NCBI GenBank assembly: GCA_002343505.1
Contig: DDQZ01000088.1
Span: 1-13,504 of the forward strand
Source: Verrucomicrobiaceae bacterium UBA2429
Lineage (GTDB): Bacteria; Verrucomicrobiota; Verrucomicrobiia; Verrucomicrobiales; Verrucomicrobiaceae
Length of the DNA stretch: 13,504 bases
Direction of reading: 5' to 3'
The position numbers were made by a program, and so were the translations under genes. Of the stretch, positions 1 to 6,294 are shown in pieces. The notes under the pieces were generated by a model. That model did no database searches. It saw only the letters and a program-made list of their open reading frames with translations, and was not told where the DNA came from. Each line of letters starts with the position of its first letter. The stretch's first letter is position 1.

Positions 1-168
1 CGAGGCACATGCGGCAGTTGCCGGGCGAGGTCAGCTTCGGGTGGTAGCAGTAGTGCGGCACCTCGACGCCGACTTGGCGGCAGGCCTCGATGAGGCGCGT
101 CCCCTTGGGAAACTGGTGCCAGACGCCGTCGATCTGGACGTCCACGAGATCGGTCTTCGTCGGTTCGC

Positions 169-172
<4 letters not shown>
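1..172 (-). CDS. nuoG: NADH-quinone oxidoreductase subunit G, N-terminal fragment (cut by window edge)
   Basis: This is the first 57 codons of NuoG, the iron-sulfur subunit of the peripheral arm of complex I that passes electrons from NuoF towards quinone. The visible part is the start of the N-terminal [2Fe-2S] ferredoxin-like domain: a beta-rich start (DLVDVQIDGVWHQFPKGT), then VPHYCYHPKL and GNCRMCL. Cys42, Cys53 and Cys56 are three of the four expected cluster ligands; the fourth lies beyond the edge. The ATG at 172 overlaps the nuoF stop as ATGA, so the two genes are probably translationally coupled. The identification is firm for this domain. A formate dehydrogenase or hydrogenase subunit shares the same domain, but the adjacent nuoF favours NuoG. 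Confidence 0.9.
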
Positions 173-1560
<1,388 letters not shown>

Positions 1561-1567
1561 GATGCGC

Positions 1568-1595
1568 AGTATCCAAGTACGAAAAGGCTGGGCAA
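1568..1595 (-). promoter_or_regulatory. candidate sigma70-type promoter for nuoF
   Basis: On the minus strand TTGCCC (1595-1590) is followed after 16 bases by GATACT (1573-1568); each matches the -35 and -10 consensus at four of six positions. Transcription would begin almost at the nuoF ATG, which implies a very short or absent leader. This is a by-eye match in GC-rich DNA and could be chance. Promoter rules for this phylum may also differ from the consensus used here. Confidence 0.22.
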
Positions 1596-1637
1596 CCTGG
1601 ATTTGTGAAAAATCTCGCCCGCGCGGGGCCGGCGTCG

Positions 1638-1661
1638 GTGGAAAAGAATTTCCACTTTTTT
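1638..1661. promoter_or_regulatory. 18-bp inverted repeat with T-run in the divergent nuoF / pilus-locus intergenic region
   Basis: GTGGAAA (1638-1644) and TTTCCAC (1649-1655) form a perfect 7-bp inverted repeat around an AGAA spacer, followed by six T residues on the plus strand (1656-1661). It lies near the middle of the 209-bp space between two divergent genes. It could be an operator for a dimeric regulator of one or both genes. It could instead be a weak intrinsic terminator for plus-strand transcripts antisense to nuoF. The sequence alone cannot decide between these. Confidence 0.4.
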
Positions 1662-1672
1662 GAAATCACATC

Positions 1673-1700
1673 TTGCCGGGCGCGCGGCTTTGCGGATAAA
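1673..1700 (+). promoter_or_regulatory. candidate promoter for the pilus-locus first gene
   Basis: TTGCCG (1673-1678), a 16-base spacer and GATAAA (1695-1700) match the sigma70 boxes at four of six positions each. The AT-rich stretch after it (1696-1712) stands out from the GC-rich surroundings. It lies about 70 bases before the proposed start at 1770 and is the best candidate in this space. It uses the same TTGCC-N16/17-GATA arrangement as the candidate facing nuoF. Support is weak without transcript data. Confidence 0.28.
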
Positions 1701-1719
1701 ACGAAAAATAATCCTGTCA

Positions 1720-1740
1720 GCCGCCGGATGAAACGGCGGC
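1720..1740 (+). repeat. leader hairpin upstream of the Amuc_1102-like gene
   Basis: GCCGCCG (1720-1726) and CGGCGGC (1734-1740) pair perfectly as a 7-bp, all-GC stem with a 7-base loop. If the promoter candidate at 1673-1700 is real, the hairpin lies in the 5' untranslated leader and ends 29 bases before the start codon. It has no T-run, so it is not an intrinsic terminator. It may affect translation or mRNA stability, or it may be chance in GC-rich DNA. Confidence 0.35.
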
Positions 1741-1769
1741 GGACACGGGCCAACCCTCAACCTCCCTCC

Positions 1770-2399
1770 ATGCACATGAAACGACTCCTCCCAGCCCTGG
1801 CGGCGGCGCTGATCGCGCCGGCGCTGATGACGCACGGCCAGACAGCGGCCCCCGCGGTGAAAGTGGACGCCAAGAAGCTGAAAATCTCGGCGATCGAGAC
1901 GCCGCAGTTCCAGGCCGGCAACGTGGGGGAGAAGCGCTGGCGCCCGAAGTCGTGGCTGGAGATAGACCTGGAGTTCGACATCCGGGTGCCGCAGTCCGAG
2001 GGCGGGCGCAGCGGCAGCCTGGACTCGATGACGGTGAACTATTATCTGGCGATGAACGCGACGACGAAGGACGGCAAGCGGGAGGTGCTCAAAGGCTCGT
2101 TCAACTATGTGGACATCCCCGCGGCCACGACCTGCCACGCGCTGGCCTTCGCGTCGCCCGCCACGCTGAGGCGCGTGCTGCAGAAGGACAACTTCACCGC
2201 GGCGTCGGACGTGCAGGGCTGGGGCTACGAGATCCTCGTCGGCGGCCAGCGCGTGGCCGGTGACTCCAGCCTGGGCAGCAGCCCGTGGTGGGAGAAGACG
2301 GACTCGCTCAACATCAACGACGGGGCGCTGCTCATGAAGCAGGAGACGCCGTTTTCCATTCTCTGGGGTGACTACGATGTCTCCGCCAAGAAGCAGTAA
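1770..2399 (+). CDS. secreted Amuc_1102-like pilus-locus protein
   Basis: This 209-residue exported protein heads the pilus-type locus. The N-terminus is a clear signal peptide: MHMKRLLPALAAALIAPAL with cleavage likely near THGQTAA. The mature part is short, rich in beta-prone and aromatic residues, contains one cysteine (Cys122) and has no enzyme motif I recognise. By position next to pilM- and Amuc_1100-like genes it corresponds to Amuc_1102 of Akkermansia, which I recall as having an immunoglobulin-like fold. This match rests on synteny and general features, not alignment. The frame is open from 1605, but the residues before 1770 are basic and low-complexity and would bury the signal peptide. 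ATG at 1776 is an equally good start (MKRLLP...). A structural or accessory periplasmic role is inference. Confidence 0.8.
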   Translation: MHMKRLLPALAAALIAPALMTHGQTAAPAVKVDAKKLKISAIETPQFQAGNVGEKRWRPKSWLEIDLEFDIRVPQSEGGRSGSLDSMTVNYYLAMNATTKDGKREVLKGSFNYVDIPAATTCHALAFASPATLRRVLQKDNFTAASDVQGWGYEILVGGQRVAGDSSLGSSPWWEKTDSLNINDGALLMKQETPFSILWGDYDVSAKKQ

Positions 2400-2448
2400 C
2401 CGCGGCTCTTGACGGGCGGCGCAATGGCAGGTTCATTCAACAATCCAC

Positions 2449-4176
2449 ATGGCAGACAGCAAAAGCATAGCAGTCCTGAATCTCGGCTCCCAAAGGTTGT
2501 CCGGGGCGGTGTTCAGCAGAGTCGGCGGCGATTTGGTCCTCAAAAAATACGCCATTGAGGAAATGTCCGGGGACCCGACGGTGGATGCCTCGCGGCTTCC
2601 CCAGATCCGGCTCGGCGTCCAGGAGCTGGCGTCGAAGCTGCGGCTCAAGGGGGCGGCGGTGCACTACGCGGTGGCGGGGCACACGGTGTTCTCGCGCTTT
2701 GTCAAGCTGCCCCCGGTGCAGAAGGACCGCGTGGCGCAGATCGTCGAGTTCGAGGCCAAGCAAAACGTGCCGTTCCCGATCAACGAGGTCACCTGGGATT
2801 ACGAGATCGTCTCCGATGGCGGCGGCGAGACGGAGGTCATCCTGGTGGCGATGAAGTCGGAGACCCTCAACGAGATCAACGACCAGGTGGCCGCGGCCGG
2901 GATGAGGACCGCGCTGGTGGACCTGGCGCCGCTGGCCTTGTTCAACGCGTTCCGCCACAGCTACCCTGACGTGGACGAGCCGTGCGTGATCATAGACCTG
3001 GGCGCGCGCTCCACGAACATGGTGTTCGTGGAGGATGGGAAATTTTTCACGCGCAACGTCCTGGTCGGCGGAGCCTCCATCACCGCGGCCGTCGCCAAGG
3101 AGTTCGGCATTGGCTTTGCCGAGGCTGAACGGCAGAAGGTGGCGAACGGATTCGTCGCCCAGGGGGGCGCGGTCATGGAGCATGAGGACCCGGAGATCGC
3201 CGCGCTCTCCAAGGTCATCCGCAACGCCGCCACCCGCCTGCACGGGGAGGTGATGCGCACCATCAACTTCTACCGCACCCAGCAGGGTGGCGCGGCCCCC
3301 CAGCGCGTGTTCATCTGCGGCGGCGGCGCGCTGCTGGGCAACATGGCACTGTTTCTGGAGGAGAAGCTCAAGCTGCCCGTCGAGATTCTCAATCCGCTGC
3401 GCGGCGTGCAGCTCGACCGCTCCGTCGGCGCGGACGCCGCCTCCGCCGATTCCGCCTTCATGGGCGAGCTGGTCGGCCTGGCCTTGCGCGGCGGCTCCTG
3501 CCCGAGCGAGGTGGAGCTGGTCCCGGACGTCGTCGCCAGCGCGCGTGACGCCGCGCGCCGCGCCCCCGCGCTGGTGATGGCAGGGCTTTGCCTCTGGGCC
3601 GGCCTCGGCGCGGGCATCATGTATTTCAAAAACACCGCCCGCGTGACCCAGGAGAAGCTCGCCGGCATGCAGCAGGAGAGCGCCGCATTGACGGGCCTGG
3701 CCAGCCAGATCCGCGCGCTGGACGGCCAGCTCGCGCAGACCCTGGCCTTGACGGACCCGCTCATCAAAGCCGTGGGCGACCGCTCCTATTGGGTGAGGCT
3801 GCTGACCGAGATGAACAGCAGGTTCGACAACGACCTCATCTGGCTCACCACGGTCGAGCTGCTCAAGGACGGCAAACCCATCACACCGGCGTTGTTCGGC
3901 CAGGAGCAAAGTTCGTCCTCCTCGAAGTCCGGGGCGGCCGGGCAGCCGGTGTACGAGCTGCAGCTCCAGGGCCTCTACCGCAAAAACGAGGAGGGCGAGC
4001 AGATCGTCTACCGCTACGCCGGCGCGCTCGCCAAGTCGGGCTGGTTCGCGGCGGACAAGTTCGAGGAGAAGCGCGCCGAGTACGTCAGCGCCGAGAGCGG
4101 GGTCGAGGAGGACCGCTACGCCTACAAGTTCAACATCAAGCTGCCCCTCCAGCAGCCCATGCAATTCCAAAACTGA
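2449..4176 (+). CDS. pilM: PilM-PilN fusion, GspL-like (Amuc_1101-like)
   Basis: This inner-membrane assembly protein (575 aa) links cytoplasm to periplasm. Residues 1-350 are a PilM/FtsA-type actin-like ATPase domain: phosphate-1 region LNLGSQRLSGAVF (10-22), the PilM-typical VPFPINEVTWDYEIV (107-121), phosphate-2 IIDLGARSTNMVFVEDG (181-197) and adenosine motif VFICGGGALLG (287-297). A membrane helix follows at about 374-393, then a probable coiled coil (396-435). The periplasmic tail contains RSYWVRLLTEM and LIWLTTVELL (445-462), resembling PilN. The usual acidic residue of phosphate-1 is Asn11, so ATP hydrolysis may be weak. One protein combining PilM and PilN is the layout of GspL in type II secretion. 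ATG 2449 starts right at the domain. The stop overlaps the next gene as TGATG, indicating coupling. Confidence 0.9.
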   Translation: MADSKSIAVLNLGSQRLSGAVFSRVGGDLVLKKYAIEEMSGDPTVDASRLPQIRLGVQELASKLRLKGAAVHYAVAGHTVFSRFVKLPPVQKDRVAQIVEFEAKQNVPFPINEVTWDYEIVSDGGGETEVILVAMKSETLNEINDQVAAAGMRTALVDLAPLALFNAFRHSYPDVDEPCVIIDLGARSTNMVFVEDGKFFTRNVLVGGASITAAVAKEFGIGFAEAERQKVANGFVAQGGAVMEHEDPEIAALSKVIRNAATRLHGEVMRTINFYRTQQGGAAPQRVFICGGGALLGNMALFLEEKLKLPVEILNPLRGVQLDRSVGADAASADSAFMGELVGLALRGGSCPSEVELVPDVVASARDAARRAPALVMAGLCLWAGLGAGIMYFKNTARVTQEKLAGMQQESAALTGLASQIRALDGQLAQTLALTDPLIKAVGDRSYWVRLLTEMNSRFDNDLIWLTTVELLKDGKPITPALFGQEQSSSSSKSGAAGQPVYELQLQGLYRKNEEGEQIVYRYAGALAKSGWFAADKFEEKRAEYVSAESGVEEDRYAYKFNIKLPLQQPMQFQN

Positions 4177-5189
4177 TGAGCTGGATTCAACAAAACAAAG
4201 TGCCCGCGGCCATCATGGGCCTGTCCGCGGCCGGCGCCGCCGGGCTTGGCTTCATGATGTTCCAATCCTGGCAGGAGCACAGCTCCGCGCTGGAGCAGTT
4301 CGACAACCTCAACCGCGGCATCCAGGGCCTCAACAGCGCCGTGCTGGCCCCCACGCCCCAGAACCTGGAGTTGAAAAAAGGCCTGGTGGGCGAGCTGACC
4401 ACGGAGGCTGGAAAGCTGAGCACCGTGCTCACACGCCTCCAGGGCGATGTGAAGCCGGAGGCGATCTCAGACACGGGTTTCCAGGCCAAGCTCAAAACCC
4501 GCATCGCCGAGGTGCGCAACCTGGCCGCCGGGCGCATGGCCCTGCCCGCCGAGTTCAACCTGGCCTTTGACCGCTACAATTCAGAGCTGCCCAAATCCAA
4601 TGATGAGGCCACCGAGCTGTCCGGCTACCTCGACGCTGTCGAGTCCATCGTGAAAAGCATGGTTCAATCCGGCGTGGCCCAGCTCGACATGATCAGCCGT
4701 TCGGACCTCCCCTCCGAAAAGAGCTCCGCGCCCGCCCCCAAAAGCAAAGGCGGCCAGCCGGCGCCCGCCGCGCCGCAGTTGGTGAAGAGGCAGACGGTGA
4801 CTGCGGTGATCACCACGGATCAAGCCGCGCTGCAGATCCTCTTGAGCAAACTCGCCAGCCCTTCCGAGATGCCCTACTTCACCGTGGTCCGACTCGTGAG
4901 GATCGAGAATGAAAGAAAGGAAGGCCCGCTTCGCGCCGACGTCGGGCTTCATACAATCACTCCGCCGGAAGGCACGGAAGCCGCCGACAACGCTGCTCTC
5001 ATTGCCGTCGCCCCCCCCGTGCCTGCGCCGGGCGGCGCCAATCCGCCCGAAAAGGACGACACAATCGCCGCTGTGCAGCCGATGAACCAGGATGCGGTGG
5101 ACGTGCTCGGCAAGGAGGCGCTCAAAGCCTATCTGGAGATAGACATCATCAGCTTTCAAACAACCGCCTCCGCCGCCCCCGGCCGCTGA
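4176..5189 (+). CDS. Amuc_1100-like inner-membrane pilus-locus protein (PilO/GspM-like)
   Basis: This 337-residue homologue of Akkermansia Amuc_1100 (317 aa as I recall) matches it at MSWIQQNKVPAA (1-12), in RLVRIENERKEGP (239-251, where the homologue has SIRIRNER) and in LGKEALKAYLEIDIISF (311-327). The N-terminus is a short cytoplasmic stub and one membrane helix (about 9-29). Predicted coiled coil follows (about 35-115), then two alpha/beta segments (about 120-175 and 200-260) separated by a Pro/Ala/Lys linker (184-202), plus a second Pro/Ala-rich linker (263-295). One helix, coiled coil and ferredoxin-like domains are the plan of PilO and GspM. It probably partners the PilN-like tail of the upstream protein in the periplasm. 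The ATG at 4176 overlaps the upstream stop (TGATG). Any host-signalling role known for Amuc_1100 cannot be assumed here. Confidence 0.88.
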   Translation: MSWIQQNKVPAAIMGLSAAGAAGLGFMMFQSWQEHSSALEQFDNLNRGIQGLNSAVLAPTPQNLELKKGLVGELTTEAGKLSTVLTRLQGDVKPEAISDTGFQAKLKTRIAEVRNLAAGRMALPAEFNLAFDRYNSELPKSNDEATELSGYLDAVESIVKSMVQSGVAQLDMISRSDLPSEKSSAPAPKSKGGQPAPAAPQLVKRQTVTAVITTDQAALQILLSKLASPSEMPYFTVVRLVRIENERKEGPLRADVGLHTITPPEGTEAADNAALIAVAPPVPAPGGANPPEKDDTIAAVQPMNQDAVDVLGKEALKAYLEIDIISFQTTASAAPGR

Positions 5190-5233
5190 CGCGGCGACCG
5201 CGCGCCAGATAACAGACACATCATTTTGATTTT

Positions 5234-6196
5234 ATGCAGAAGAAGAACGGAAATTACGAGAAAGTGCTTCTTGGCGTTTGCGCCCTCGTCGCGGTGGGCA
5301 TTGCCGGGTTCCTGGTCTGGCAGAGCCAGCAGTTCGAAGAACGGCTGACACGTCTTCAGGCGTCCTCCAAAAACGATCCCGGACAGCCGCCGACGGAAAT
5401 TGTCAAAGCCACCATCCAGCGTCTGGTGGAAAAAGTCTCCTGGGTGTCGCCGGTCATCAAAGGCAAGCCCGTGCCGCTCAACAAATCCGTCCGGCTTGTG
5501 CTCAAGGGCGACCAGTTGATAGACCTCATGACCGAGGAGGTGCAGTTGCGCCCGCCGATGCCGAACTCCTTCATCGTCGCAAATGATCTGCCGAACTACT
5601 TGTTCGCCAACTTTGGCGATCTGGATGCTGACGAGGACGGATTTTCGAATTTGGAGGAGTTCAATGCCAAGACCAACCCCAAGGACTCCGGCAGCCACCC
5701 GCCTGTCACCGACAAGCTCTTTCTCGCCCGACGCATCACCCACGACTACATCATCCGCCTGAACAGCACCTCTGACCCCTTCCAGGTGCAGAGAGTCCTT
5801 CCCGCGCCGGACCGTCCAGTCAGCAGGTTTGTCTCCGTCGGAGCGGACTTCGGCTTTGAAAGAGGTTCTGAGAGATTCCGGGTCATCAAGTTTGACAAAA
5901 AAACAATTCCCGACCCTTCTGTTGGCGAGAAGGATGTCTCAGAGCTTACCGTGCTCGACAAGGCCACCAATAAAGAGTTTGTCGTCGCAAAGGGCACCGA
6001 CACCAACCTCGCCGAATACGAGGCCGAGTTTGAGTTCCTGCTCGGCAAGCGCCAGACGCGCGTGGCCAAGAAGGGCGAGACTTTCCAGATACCCGGCATC
6101 GGCCAGACCTTCCGTCTGCTTGAGGTCGAGGAGGATCACGCGGTGATCCAGCCGGTCGAGGAAGGCAGCAAACCCATCACAATCCGCAAGGCCTGA
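5234..6196 (+). CDS. Amuc_1099-like connector protein, PilP/GspC-like, with EF-hand loop
   Basis: This 320-residue inner-membrane protein is probably the bridge to the secretin. One membrane helix lies at about 11-29 (VLLGVCALVAVGIAGFLVW); the rest should be periplasmic. Residues 131-142 (DADEDGFSNLEE) fit a canonical 12-residue EF-hand loop, with Asp131, Asp133, Asp135, Asn139 and Glu142 in ligand positions, followed by a TNPKDSGSHPP tail as seen in thrombospondin-3/dockerin-like calcium motifs. The C-terminal segment (275-320: VAKKGETFQIPGIGQTFRLLEV ... AVIQPV) has the short beta pattern of PilP/GspC secretin-contact (HR) domains. That assignment is by pattern and position, and is moderately sure. 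The gene starts 44 bases after the Amuc_1100-like gene with no visible terminator, so it is likely in the same operon. No Shine-Dalgarno is seen before ATG 5234. Confidence 0.85.
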   Translation: MQKKNGNYEKVLLGVCALVAVGIAGFLVWQSQQFEERLTRLQASSKNDPGQPPTEIVKATIQRLVEKVSWVSPVIKGKPVPLNKSVRLVLKGDQLIDLMTEEVQLRPPMPNSFIVANDLPNYLFANFGDLDADEDGFSNLEEFNAKTNPKDSGSHPPVTDKLFLARRITHDYIIRLNSTSDPFQVQRVLPAPDRPVSRFVSVGADFGFERGSERFRVIKFDKKTIPDPSVGEKDVSELTVLDKATNKEFVVAKGTDTNLAEYEAEFEFLLGKRQTRVAKKGETFQIPGIGQTFRLLEVEEDHAVIQPVEEGSKPITIRKA

Positions 6197-6294
6197 ATTT
6201 TTTCCAAAAATCTGAAAAAAACATCTCGCCAAAAAGGCGAAAAACCTGATAAAGACACGCCGCTCAACGCAAATTCCGTTAAATCGCTCCTTCT
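6197..6294 (+). promoter_or_regulatory. A-tract-rich leader upstream of the secretin gene
   Basis: This 98-base gap is strikingly A/T-rich for the window. A/T tracts are centred near 6200, 6208, 6218, 6233 and 6242, with several spaced by about one helical turn, which suggests intrinsically curved DNA. TCGCC (6226-6230) and GGCGA (6236-6240) form a 5-bp hairpin around AAAAA. A GATAAA box (6248-6253) sits 16 bases after TCGCCA (6226-6231) and is a weak promoter candidate. The region may give the secretin its own promoter inside the locus. No intrinsic terminator on the plus strand is seen. Confidence 0.35.

Noticed and set aside
2437..4170. 577-codon open frame on the minus strand opposite pilM
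   Set aside because: Its product is Leu/Val/Arg/His-rich without any family motif, and it mirrors the clear PilM-PilN frame. It is a codon-bias shadow in GC-rich DNA.
3588..4175. 196-codon N-terminal extension of the Amuc_1100-like frame
   Set aside because: The extension is out of frame with pilM and Arg/Gly/Pro-rich. The family N-terminus MSWIQQNK and its membrane helix begin at 4176.
6226..6240. Hairpin TCGCC-AAAAA-GGCGA as an intrinsic terminator after the connector gene
   Set aside because: The stem is only 5 bp and is followed by A residues, not T residues, on the plus strand. On the minus strand there is no gene to terminate.
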